Source: CAVTBX01 sp963733135 (GTDB lineage: Bacteria > Actinomycetota > Thermoleophilia > Gaiellales > Gaiellaceae). From it: 64,000 nucleotides of DNA. The stretch lies in NCBI GenBank assembly GCA_963733135.1, contig CAVTBX010000004.1, positions 62,001-126,000 of the forward strand. The letters are read 5' to 3'. The stretch's first letter is position 1, and the number at the start of each line of letters is the position of its first letter. The notes beneath the pieces were generated by a model. The model ran no database searches, was not told the DNA's origin, and saw only the letters and a list, made by a program, of their open reading frames with translations. Shown piece after piece: positions 54,504-62,712 of this stretch. The position numbers and the translations under genes are program-made.

Positions 54504-55420
54504 CAGCCGTGGCGGACGAGCAAAGGCCGCTGCGCTTTTCGGCCTGGGATCGTCTGCGCGGCTGGGTCAGAAACCCGTGGGGGCGTCCACGTTTCCTCGT
54601 CGTCGTCACGTGGGCGTACGTCGTCTGGTCGCTCGTCCCGGTGCTGATCGCGGTGCAGTTCTCCTTCAACGGGTCTCGTTCCCGCACGGTGTGGCAGGGA
54701 TTCTCTGACCGGTGGTACTGGGGCGATCCGGTCGACTCGGTCTGGAGCGACCCGACGCTTCGAAACGCGCTCGCTCAGAGCCTCAAGCTCGCGGCTGCCG
54801 ACGTGCTGATCGCCGTTCCGATCGGCGTCCTGCTAGCGATCGGCCTTGCGCGCTGGACCGGCTGGGGCTCACGGCCGGCCAACTTCCTCATGCTCTTCCC
54901 ACTCGTGACCCCTGAGATCGTCATGGGCGTCTCGCTGCTCCTCGTCTTCACACACGTCTTCACGTTCATCGGAACCGGGACGCTGGCCCAGATCCTCGGC
55001 CACGTCACGTTCTCGATCTCCTTCGTCGTGGTCATCGTCCGGGGACGCCTGCTCTCGATCGGGCGGCAGTACGAGGAGGCCGCGGCCGACCTCGGCGCGG
55101 CCCCGACCGTCGCGCTGACGCGCGTCCTCTTCCCCCTCCTCACCCCTGCGATTGTGGTGTCGGCCGCCGTCGTCTTCGCGATCTCGGCCGACGACTTCGT
55201 GATCAGCCAGTGGCTCTCGAGCGGTGGCGAGACCGACACGGTGCCGATCAGGATCTACGCCGCCACGCGCGCGGCACCGCTCCCCTCGACGAACGCGATC
55301 GCCACGATCATGATGCTCATCACCTTGTTCTGCCTCCTCTTCGCCTTCCTCGCGTGGCGGTTCCTAACGCGAGGAGAGCGCCGCGAGGGGGACAGCAGCC
55401 TGCGGGGGCTCGAGCTCTGA
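54500..55420 (+). CDS. ABC transporter permease, PotC type, system 2
   Basis: A 306-aa permease with an about 30-residue cytoplasmic N-terminus, then VVVTWAYVVWSLVPVLIAVQ, FSFNGSRSRTVWQGFSDRWY, EAA loop RQYEEAAADLGAAPTVALTR and ISADDFVISQWLSSGGETDT. PotC/PotI branch. Overlaps its neighbours by 4 nt and 1 nt, a tightly coupled operon. Confidence 0.92.
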   Translation: MTAVADEQRPLRFSAWDRLRGWVRNPWGRPRFLVVVTWAYVVWSLVPVLIAVQFSFNGSRSRTVWQGFSDRWYWGDPVDSVWSDPTLRNALAQSLKLAAADVLIAVPIGVLLAIGLARWTGWGSRPANFLMLFPLVTPEIVMGVSLLLVFTHVFTFIGTGTLAQILGHVTFSISFVVVIVRGRLLSIGRQYEEAAADLGAAPTVALTRVLFPLLTPAIVVSAAVVFAISADDFVISQWLSSGGETDTVPIRIYAATRAAPLPSTNAIATIMMLITLFCLLFAFLAWRFLTRGERREGDSSLRGLEL

Positions 55421-56514
55421 TGGCCCGCGGCGAGGTTCAGCTGGTCTCGCTCACGAAGCGCTTCGCGGACGTCACAGCAGTGGACGCGATCGACCTGGAG
55501 ATCCCGGGCGGCGAGTTCTTCTCGCTCCTCGGCCCGTCTGGCTGCGGCAAGACCACGACCCTTCGCCTGATCGCGGGGTTCGAGCGACCGTCCGAGGGCC
55601 GGATCCTCCTGGACGGCACCGACGTCGCCTACACACCTCCGCACCGCCGGAACGTGAACACGGTCTTCCAGAACTACGCGCTCTTCCCGCATCTGAACGT
55701 CTTCGACAACATCGCCTTCGGGCTGCGGCGAGCGAAGCGACCGAAGGCGGAGATCCAGGAACGGGTCGGCCGCTCGCTCGAGCTCGTCCAGCTGAGCGGC
55801 TACGAGAAGCGGAAGTCATCGCAGCTCTCGGGCGGCCAGCAGCAGCGGGTCGCGCTCGCCCGCGCGCTCATCCTGAACCCCGCAGTCCTCCTCCTCGACG
55901 AGCCGCTCGGCGCGCTCGACGCGAAGCTCCGGAAGGCGCTTCAGATCGAGCTGAAGGCGTTGCAGCAGGAAGTCGGCATCACCTTTCTGTATGTGACGCA
56001 CGACCAGGAGGAGGCACTGACGATGTCCGATCGCCTGGCCGTCATGCACGGTGGGCAGATCGACCAGGTCGGTGCGCCACGCGACGTCTACGAGAGCCCG
56101 GACACGCTATTCGTCGCCGACTTCCTCGGGGTCTCGAACCTCATGGGCGCGACGGCGCGCGGCGCGAAGAACGGCACATGCATGGTCGCGGTCGAGGGCT
56201 TCGAGCTCGAGGCTCGCGGCGGCGACACGGGCTTCGTCGGCCCGGCCAGGATCGTCATCCGGCCCGAGCGCGTGGAGCTGGAGCCACACGGGTCGCCGTC
56301 CGGGCCCAACCGGCTCCCCGGGATGGTCGAGCGGCGCGTCTACGTGGGCCCGGCCGTACAGGTGATCGTCCGCGCGGCAACGGGCGAGAGCCTCCAGGCG
56401 CTCGTCCAGAACACCGGCAAAGGCGTCCCGTACGAGCAGGGAACCCCCGTCCAGCTCCACCTGCCCGCCGATGCGCTGCGGGTGTTGCCCGAACAGAAGG
56501 AGGCCGAAGAATGA
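55420..56514 (+). CDS. ABC transporter ATP-binding protein, PotA type, system 2
   Basis: A 364-aa ATPase: GPSGCGKTT (Walker A), TVFQNYALFPHLNVFDNIAF (Q-loop), LSGGQQQRVALARAL (signature), VLLLDEPLGALD (Walker B), YVTHDQEEALTMSDR (H-loop), then a TOBE domain (VVIRPERVELEP-like segment near residue 285). Co-encoded with its permeases, unlike system 1. Its stop overlaps the aminotransferase start in ATGA. Confidence 0.93.
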   Translation: MARGEVQLVSLTKRFADVTAVDAIDLEIPGGEFFSLLGPSGCGKTTTLRLIAGFERPSEGRILLDGTDVAYTPPHRRNVNTVFQNYALFPHLNVFDNIAFGLRRAKRPKAEIQERVGRSLELVQLSGYEKRKSSQLSGGQQQRVALARALILNPAVLLLDEPLGALDAKLRKALQIELKALQQEVGITFLYVTHDQEEALTMSDRLAVMHGGQIDQVGAPRDVYESPDTLFVADFLGVSNLMGATARGAKNGTCMVAVEGFELEARGGDTGFVGPARIVIRPERVELEPHGSPSGPNRLPGMVERRVYVGPAVQVIVRAATGESLQALVQNTGKGVPYEQGTPVQLHLPADALRVLPEQKEAEE

Positions 56515-57899
56515 CGCAAGCCCCAGAGCACACCGTGCTCGACCGCGAGCGCATCAAGACGCTCACAGAGCGCGAGGAGGCGAGGCTCAACGAGCGGACA
56601 TCCGGCTCCCGCACCATGTACGAGCGCGCCCGGCGCAGCCTCGCGGGCGGCGTCGCGTCCTCCTACCAGCTCCGCGATCCCTGGCCCATCTACCTCGAGC
56701 GCGGGCAGGGCGCCAAGGTCTGGGACGTCGACGACAACGAGCTGCTCGACTTCCACAACGGGTTCGGCTCGATGGTGCAGGGCCACGCGCATCCGGCCAT
56801 AGAGGAAGCCGTCCGGCAGCGCTACTCGCTCGGCACGCACTTCGCCGTGCCGACGGAGGACGCGATAGTCGTCGCCGAGGAGCTCGCGGGCCGCTTCGGC
56901 CTCCCGAAGTGGCGCTACACGAACTCGGGCTCCGAGGCCACGATGGACGCGATCCGCATCGCACGCGCGCTTACGGGCCGTGACGAGATCGTGAAGATCT
57001 TCGGCTCCTACCACGGCCACCACGACTACGTGATGGTCTCGATCGGCGTCCCCTACGACAAGATCGGTGACCGCGACGACCTCGCCTCGCTCCCGTACGG
57101 CGAGGGCATCCCGCAGAGCGTCGCCGACCTCACGATCGCCGTGCCGTTCAACGACGCCGAGGCCATGGAGCGCCGGATCGAACGGCTGATCGACGAGGGT
57201 CGGAAGCCCGCCTGCGTGATCATGGAGGCGGCGATGATGAACCTCGGGGTCGTGCTCCCCGAGCCGGGCTACCTCGAGGCCGTACGCGAGCTGACGCGGA
57301 AGCACGACATCGTCCTCATCTTCGACGAGGTCAAGACGGGACTCTGCATCGCCGCGGGCGGAGCGACCGAGCGGTTCGGCGTCACCCCCGACATGGTCAC
57401 GCTCGCGAAGACGCTCGGCGGCGGCCTGCCGGCCGGTGCGATCGGCGCCACCGAGGAGGTCTTCGAGGTGGTCGAGTCCGAGCGCGTCTACCAGGTCGGG
57501 ACGTACAACGGAAACCCGCTCTCGATGGCCGCGGCCCGCGCCAGCCTCACGGAGGTGCTGACGCCGGACGCCTACGAGCACCTCGATGCCTTGAACGACC
57601 GCCTCCTCACCGGCTGCATGGGAGTGATCGACCGGTACGGGCTTCCCGGCTACGCCGTCGGTGTCGGCGCAAAGGGCTGTGTGACGTTCTCGCCAAAGAA
57701 GGTAGTCGACTACGAGACCTACAAGGAGAATCAGGACGGCGAGCTCTGCGACCTCGCCTGGCTCTACAACATGAACCGCGGCGTCTTCATGACGCCCGGT
57801 CGCGAGGAGGAATGGACGCTGTCGGTCGTCCACTCGCTCGAGGACGCCGACTCCTTCGTCGCCGCCTTCGAGGAGCTGGCCGCCGACCTGACGGCATAG
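56511..57899 (+). CDS. class III PLP-dependent aminotransferase (GSA-aminomutase-like)
   Basis: A 462-aa fold type I enzyme: YLERGQGAKVWDVDDNELLD, FHNGFGSMVQGHAHPAIEEA, YTNSGSEATMDAIRIARALT, KIFGSYHGHHDYVMVSIGVP, LIFDEVKTGLCIAAGGATER (PLP Asp), VTLAKTLGGGLPAGAIGAT (Schiff-base Lys) and VGTYNGNPLSMAAARASL. Close in layout to glutamate-1-semialdehyde aminomutase, but co-transcribed with an amine importer, so a transaminase acting on the imported amine is more likely than haem synthesis. AAGGAGG lies 7 nt before the ATG. Confidence 0.92.
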   Translation: MTQAPEHTVLDRERIKTLTEREEARLNERTSGSRTMYERARRSLAGGVASSYQLRDPWPIYLERGQGAKVWDVDDNELLDFHNGFGSMVQGHAHPAIEEAVRQRYSLGTHFAVPTEDAIVVAEELAGRFGLPKWRYTNSGSEATMDAIRIARALTGRDEIVKIFGSYHGHHDYVMVSIGVPYDKIGDRDDLASLPYGEGIPQSVADLTIAVPFNDAEAMERRIERLIDEGRKPACVIMEAAMMNLGVVLPEPGYLEAVRELTRKHDIVLIFDEVKTGLCIAAGGATERFGVTPDMVTLAKTLGGGLPAGAIGATEEVFEVVESERVYQVGTYNGNPLSMAAARASLTEVLTPDAYEHLDALNDRLLTGCMGVIDRYGLPGYAVGVGAKGCVTFSPKKVVDYETYKENQDGELCDLAWLYNMNRGVFMTPGREEEWTLSVVHSLEDADSFVAAFEELAADLTA

Positions 57900-57904
57900 C
57901 CTCA

Positions 57905-57910
57905 TATAGT
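57905..57910 (+). promoter_or_regulatory. -10 hexamer TATAGT of the frameshifted hydrolase gene
   Basis: TATAGT-CAGCCG-ATG, 6-nt spacing to 57917, predicted leaderless. Confidence 0.6.
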
Positions 57911-57916
57911 CAGCCG

Positions 57917-59795
57917 ATGGACGCAGCCCCACCGCCACCGCCGATCATCCAGGCAGCCTGCCCGGCCGAGGCACGCTCGCTCGCGCCGCGGGTGCGGTGC
58001 GGGTACGTCCGCGTTCCGCTCAATCGCGCGAACCCGAGCGGGCGGACGATCAGGATCTACTTCGAGCACTACCCCGCGCACCGACCGTGAGCAGCCGCGG
58101 CGCTCGACGATCGTCTCGCTCGAAGGTGGCCCGGGCTTCCCCGTCACCGACGACCGAGCCGGCCGCGTCGAGCTCTGGGAGCCGGTCTCGAAACGCCGAG
58201 GACTGCTCCTCGTCGACCTGCGCGGCACGGGCGGCAGCACGCCGCTCGGCTGCAAGGCGTTCTCGCGGACAACGGTCGACTACTGGAGGAGAGCCGGGCG
58301 TTGCGCGCGGCAGATCGGGCCGAAGCGCGACTTCTATTCCACCTCGCAGGCCGTGCAGGACATCGAGGTCGTGCTCGACGCCGTCCGGGCCGGCCAGCGC
58401 ATCGATCTCTACGGGGACTCGTACGGAACCTACGCGGCGCAGGCGTATGCCCTCCGGTTTGGAGACCGGCTACGGTCGCTCGTCCTCGACGGCGCGTACC
58501 CGCTCCCCGGCACCGACCCGGCCTGGGCCGACCTGCTCGCGGCCGTCCGTCGAGGCCTCAGGCTGACCTGCGACCGGCGGCCGGACTGTCCGTCCGAGCG
58601 GGCCGGGACGAGCACCGTTTCCCTCCTGGCACAGCTGGCCCGGCGCGTTCGGGAAGAGCCGATCGTGGGATGGGCGCCCGACTGGGACGGCACGCCCATG
58701 CGCGTGCGGCTGAACGAGAAGGCGCTCGTCTGGGCCGCATCGTCGACGTACTACTACCCGGGTGCCTACCGTGACCTGCCCGCGGCGCTCCTCGCCGCAC
58801 GGCGAGGCGACACGAAGCCGATCCTCCGCCTCGCGGCCGAGACGCTGACGATCGACGCCGGCGGTGAGGATCCGCCGCACTCGTCCGAAGCTCTCTACCT
58901 CGCGGTCATCTGCCACGACTATCCGCAGCTCTGGGATCCGAGCACGCCCATGGACGGGCGCTGGGCAGAGGCGCAGAGCCGGATCGCGGCCTATCCGCCA
59001 GGCTCGTTCCGGCCCTTCAGCGCCCGCGCCTGGACGCGGACCGAGTACGAGGGAGTCTTCGCGTGCCTGCACTGGCCGTCACCGGCGCAGCCGGATCCTC
59101 CCGACCCGCCCGCCGCGACCTACCCGGCCGTGCCGACGCTCGTCCTGAACGGCGATCTGGACACGATCACGACGTCCGCGCAGGCTCAGGAGGTGGCGAA
59201 CCGCTTCCCGAACTCGACCTTCGTCGAGGTCGTCAACTCCTTCCACGTGACCGCGATCCGCGACACCGATCGTTGCGCGTCGCGGCTCTACGTCCGCTTC
59301 CTCCGTAAGCGGGATCCCGGCGACACGAGTTGCGCCGAGGAGATCGGAGACGTGCACCTCGTTCCGGGATTTGCGCGCTCGCTCGGCGATGTGAAGGCCG
59401 CCGAGTCTGCTGGCACTGACGATGACTCCCGACGCCGCCACCGCCGGCTGGCAGCAGCCGCGGCACAGACGGTGGCCGACGTCGTCGCGCGCTGGTGGGT
59501 GAATTACGACGGGACGAGCCGAGGGCTGCGGGGCGGCACGTGGTCGTACAGCGGCAACACGCCGGTGGTCTTCACCCTGGACGACGTGCGCTTCGTCCCC
59601 GGCGTATCCGTGAGCGGCGAGGCGACCTGGCGGCGGTACAAGGGCAAGGTGGAGGCAGAGGTGGACGTGAGCGGCCCTGACGGGCTCAGCGGGAGCCTCC
59701 GCATCGCCTGGGACACGCACGAGCAGCTCGGTGACGCGACACTCGGCGGCCAGATCCGAGAGCGCGCGCTTCGAGCGTCGATGCTCGCGCCTTAG
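57917..59795 (+). pseudogene. alpha/beta-hydrolase with TAP-like C-terminus, frameshifted
   Basis: The gene starts at ATG 57917 (CGYVRVPLNRANPSGRTIRI), but the frame ends at the TGA at 58088-58090. From about 58078 the conserved continuation is one frame over: REQPRRSTIVSLEGGPGFPV, LLLVDLRGTGGSTPLGC, nucleophile LYGDSYGTYAAQAYAL (GDSYG), and the TAP-like end TLVLNGDLDTITTSAQ with VVNSFHVTAI for Asp and His. The repair would remove one base in TACCCCGCGCACC. About 625 aa if intact. An extra C-terminal beta-domain (about 115 residues) follows the hydrolase. Sequence error or true inactivation cannot be told apart. Confidence 0.85.
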
Positions 59796-60901
59796 ACGAC
59801 CAGCTCGTCCGCGAGCGCCGCGAGGAAACGCTTCAAGGTCGGCAGCGGCGCGACTGTGATCCGGACGTAGCCCTCCAGCCCGAACTCGCTTCCGGGCCGG
59901 ATCAGGTACCCGCGGGCTGCGAGACGATCCGCGAGTGCCGCGTCGTCGGCGCGCATCTCGGCCAGCACGAAGTTCGCGTGGGACTCGATGACTCGGGCGC
60001 CGAGTTCGTTGAGGCGGGCGGTCAAGTGCTCACGTGCTTCGGCGGCGTCACGCCTCCGCTCCTCGAGCAGGTCGACACGCGCGACGCTTGCTTTGCCGGC
60101 CGCGAGCGCTATTCGGTTCACGTTGAAAGGCTCCTGGACGACGTCGAGGTAGGGCTCGAGATCTTCGTGGACGATCGCGTAGCCGAGTCGCAGCCCTGCG
60201 AGCCCGAAGATCTTCGAGAAGGTCCGGAAGACGATGACCGGCCGGCCCTCGGCGACATCGCGCTCGCGGTCGAGCCGAAGCTCCGGATCGACGTACTCAA
60301 CGTACGCCTCGTCGACGACGGCAACGCAGCCGGGTGGCAGGTCGCCCAGGAACGCATCCCATTCGCCGCGGCTCATCTGGAGGCCCGTGGGGTTGTTGGG
60401 GTCGCAGACGACGACCAGCTTCGCACCGGTTCGGTGTGCGGCCCCGGCCATCGCGTCGAGGTCGAGCCCGAGGTCGTCACGAACGGGAACGCGCTCGAGC
60501 TCGGCCCCCGCGGCGGCCAGCACCTGGGCGTAGAGCCCGTAGGTCGGCTTGGGGAGGACGACGGGATCGCCGGGGGTGATGACGGCGGCGGCCAGCGTGG
60601 TCACGAGCGACTGGATGCCGTGGCCTGGAACGACGCGGTTCGAAGGAACGTCGAGCCACTCGGAGACAGCGTCGCGCAGGTCGCTGTAGGCCTGCTCTGG
60701 GTACATCCACGCGTACGAGAGCTCTGCCGCGGCAGCCTCGAGCACGCCGGGAAGCGGCCCGAAGAGGCCCTCGTTCCAGTTCAGCTTCACGACCTCGTCG
60801 AGGCCGTGGCGCTCGCGGAGGGCGGCCACGCTGTCTCCCGGGCGGTAGGGCTCGAGCCCGTCGAGCGTGGGCTTGACGAAGTCGCTCCAGCGAGTCGCCA
60901 C
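59792..60901 (-). CDS. histidinol-phosphate aminotransferase-like class I/II aminotransferase
   Basis: A 369-aa PLP enzyme: VVKLNWNEGLFGPLPGVLEA, VVPGHGIQSLVTTLAAAVIT, VVCDPNNPTGLQMSRGEWDA (PLP Asn), CVAVVDEAYVEYVDPEL (Asp, Tyr), VIVFRTFSKIFGLAGLRLGY (Schiff-base Lys) and the C-terminal Arg in LEGYVRITVAP. HisC-like, but encoded in a two-gene unit with a ThDP enzyme (1-nt overlap) and away from his genes, so a catabolic or other 2-amino-acid role is plausible. Its 3' end overlaps the convergent hydrolase by 4 bp. Confidence 0.92.
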   Translation of the reverse strand: MATRWSDFVKPTLDGLEPYRPGDSVAALRERHGLDEVVKLNWNEGLFGPLPGVLEAAAAELSYAWMYPEQAYSDLRDAVSEWLDVPSNRVVPGHGIQSLVTTLAAAVITPGDPVVLPKPTYGLYAQVLAAAGAELERVPVRDDLGLDLDAMAGAAHRTGAKLVVVCDPNNPTGLQMSRGEWDAFLGDLPPGCVAVVDEAYVEYVDPELRLDRERDVAEGRPVIVFRTFSKIFGLAGLRLGYAIVHEDLEPYLDVVQEPFNVNRIALAAGKASVARVDLLEERRRDAAEAREHLTARLNELGARVIESHANFVLAEMRADDAALADRLAARGYLIRPGSEFGLEGYVRITVAPLPTLKRFLAALADELVV

Positions 60902-62511
60902 TAGGACGTCGGCGTCCACATCTCGAGGTGCGCGCGCAGCACGACCGCGGCCGGGCCGTCGGCGGCTATCGCCCAGCGGAGATCGTCGGCCAGCGTCTCG
61001 ACGGTGGCCTGGCGATGGACGACGCCGTAGGACTGCGCGAGCGCGGCGAAGTCCGGCTGCACGAGGTCGACCGCGAAGGTCTCTCCAAAGGCGTCGCGCT
61101 GGTACTCGCGCAGGATCCCGTAGCCGCCGTCGTCGACGATGAGGAGCTTGGCTGCGAGGCCGTTCTGGCGTGCGCTCGCAAGCTCTCCCTGCCCGTACAG
61201 GAAACCGCCGTCTCCCACGACGGCCAGCGTGGGGGCCTGGGTCGCCGCGGCGGCGCCTAGGGCAGCGGGCCAGGCGTAGCCGAGCGTGCCGGAGCCGAGC
61301 GGGTAGAGGAAGCGGCGCGGCTCGAGGGCCGGAAAGTGCGCCGCCGCCCAGTAGGCGAGGATGGTCATGTCCCACGCGCCGACCGCGTCTCGCGGGAGCG
61401 CTTCCCGGATCGTCTCGAGAAGGCCGCGCTCGAGCTCACGGCCCTGGCCTTCGAGCCCGCGCTCGATGCGGTCATGCGTCTCGCGGGCGAGCCGCTCCCC
61501 GTCCGCGTTCGTCTCCGGCACCGCCTCGAGGATTCGGCCGAGGACCGTCCTTGCGTCGCCGACGACTCCAAGCGCCTCGTAGGTCGCGCCGATGCGAGAC
61601 AGGTCAACGTCGACCTGGATCAACCGCCCGCTCGGCTCCAACGAGTACTGGCCGGTCGTCTCTGCACCGAGCTCGGTTCCGACACAGAAGAGAACGTCGG
61701 CCCCCTCGACGGCGTCTTTGAACGCCTGCTCGTCACAGGCGGAGCCGAGCGAGAGCGGGTGATCCTCGGGAAACGCGCCTTTGCCCATGTACGTGGTCGC
61801 GACCGCTGCTCCGAGCCGCTCCGCAAGCTGACGGAGCTCACCCCACGCGCCGGAGCGAAGCACGCCGCTCCCAGCCCAGATCACAGGGTGCTGAGCCTGT
61901 GCGAGGAGCCCGACCGCCTCCGAGACGTCCGGCTCGGGCGACGCCGTCGGGGAGGCGTCCAGCTCGGTGACGGGCCGTACGTCGGTCTCACCGGTCAGCA
62001 AGTCGACGGGGATCTCGACGAAGGCCGGGCCCGAGGGCGGCGTGCTCGCGCGGCGCCAGGCCTCGGCGAGGAGCTCGGGAATCTCGGCGGCTGAGCCAGC
62101 GCGCGCCGTCCACTTCACGAGAGGCTCGAAAGAGGCGGCCTGATCGCGGAGCTCATGGAGGAAGCCGCGACCGCGGCCGATCAGATCGGTCGGGATCTGA
62201 CTTGCGATCGCGACGACAGGGACGTGGGCGCTCGAGGCCTCCATGATCGCCGTGAGTGAGTTGAGCGCGCCCGGGCCGGTCGAGAGCAGGAGGGGCGCCG
62301 GCTTTCCGCTCACGCGTGCGTATCCGTCGGCCGCGAAGCCGGCGTTCAGCTCCGTGCGAAAGCCCAGGTAGCGGATCCGGCTCTCACGAAGCCCGTCCCA
62401 GATCGCAAGCGCGTGTATGCCCGGGAGCCCGAACGCCGCGCCGGCGCCAAGAGCTTCCAGGCTCTCGACGACGAGGTGACCCCCGACCCGGGTTCGGACT
62501 GCCTGCGCCAC
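60901..62511 (-). CDS. thiamine diphosphate-dependent enzyme, acetolactate synthase-like
   Basis: A 536-aa three-domain ThDP enzyme. N-terminal Pyr domain: FGLPGIHALAIWDGL, FRTELNAGFAADGYARVSG with the cofactor-activating Glu, LLLSTGPGALNSLTAIMEA. Middle domain: PVIWAGSGVLRSGAWGELRQ. C-terminal PP domain: LAVVGDGGFLYGQGELASAR, where the GDG...NN motif ends in DD (LLIVDDGGYGILREYQ). Decarboxylase, benzaldehyde-lyase-like and ALS-like enzymes share this layout. No regulatory subunit is nearby, so it is not assigned to valine synthesis. GTG with TAGGAT 6 nt upstream. Confidence 0.88.
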   Translation of the reverse strand: MAQAVRTRVGGHLVVESLEALGAGAAFGLPGIHALAIWDGLRESRIRYLGFRTELNAGFAADGYARVSGKPAPLLLSTGPGALNSLTAIMEASSAHVPVVAIASQIPTDLIGRGRGFLHELRDQAASFEPLVKWTARAGSAAEIPELLAEAWRRASTPPSGPAFVEIPVDLLTGETDVRPVTELDASPTASPEPDVSEAVGLLAQAQHPVIWAGSGVLRSGAWGELRQLAERLGAAVATTYMGKGAFPEDHPLSLGSACDEQAFKDAVEGADVLFCVGTELGAETTGQYSLEPSGRLIQVDVDLSRIGATYEALGVVGDARTVLGRILEAVPETNADGERLARETHDRIERGLEGQGRELERGLLETIREALPRDAVGAWDMTILAYWAAAHFPALEPRRFLYPLGSGTLGYAWPAALGAAAATQAPTLAVVGDGGFLYGQGELASARQNGLAAKLLIVDDGGYGILREYQRDAFGETFAVDLVQPDFAALAQSYGVVHRQATVETLADDLRWAIAADGPAAVVLRAHLEMWTPTS

Positions 62512-62517
62512 CGGCCG

Positions 62518-62523
62518 ATCCTA
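62518..62523 (-). promoter_or_regulatory. -10 hexamer TAGGAT of the ThDP enzyme/aminotransferase operon
   Basis: Minus-strand TAGGAT-CGGCCG-GTG, 6-nt spacing, predicted leaderless. Confidence 0.6.
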
Positions 62524-62574
62524 GCCGCGCGGGGCCGAGCTGCTCATTGGTTACTCGCGCGCGGGTAAGGCGGG

Positions 62575-62653
62575 TCCCGACCCTCCCGCCTACCGCCCCC
62601 GAGCCTACTCGGAAAAGACGCGCGAGTGGCACGCCGATATGTGCCGATTCCGC
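62575..62653 (+). repeat. CTAAGGCGTTCCC repeat, diverged copy C
   Basis: GTAAGGCGGGTCCCGACCCT then CCCGCCTACCGCCCCCGAGC and CTACTCGG follow the same order as copies A and B. Further on, GATATGTGCCGA matches GATGTGTGCCGA of copy A. It lies in the divergent region between the ThDP enzyme and TMADH-like copy 2. Confidence 0.5.
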
Positions 62654-62700
62654 ACGCTTGCGGAGGCGAGACCAGTGCCACCCGCGGAGACTCACCGCCG

Positions 62701-62706
62701 TAGACT
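62701..62706 (+). promoter_or_regulatory. -10 hexamer TAGACT of TMADH-like copy 2
   Basis: TAGACT-CGGCAC-GTG, 6-nt spacing to 62713, predicted leaderless. Confidence 0.6.
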
Positions 62707-62712
62707 CGGCAC

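Noticed and set aside
47845..56514. Assigning spermidine or putrescine as the transported substrate
   Set aside because: PotD-type binding proteins of this superfamily also bind other amines, betaines and opine-like compounds. Binding-site residues could not be compared reliably by eye.
56511..57899. Calling the class III aminotransferase hemL (glutamate-1-semialdehyde aminomutase)
   Set aside because: It is co-transcribed with an ABC importer and no haem genes are near. Overall similarity alone does not separate the subfamilies.
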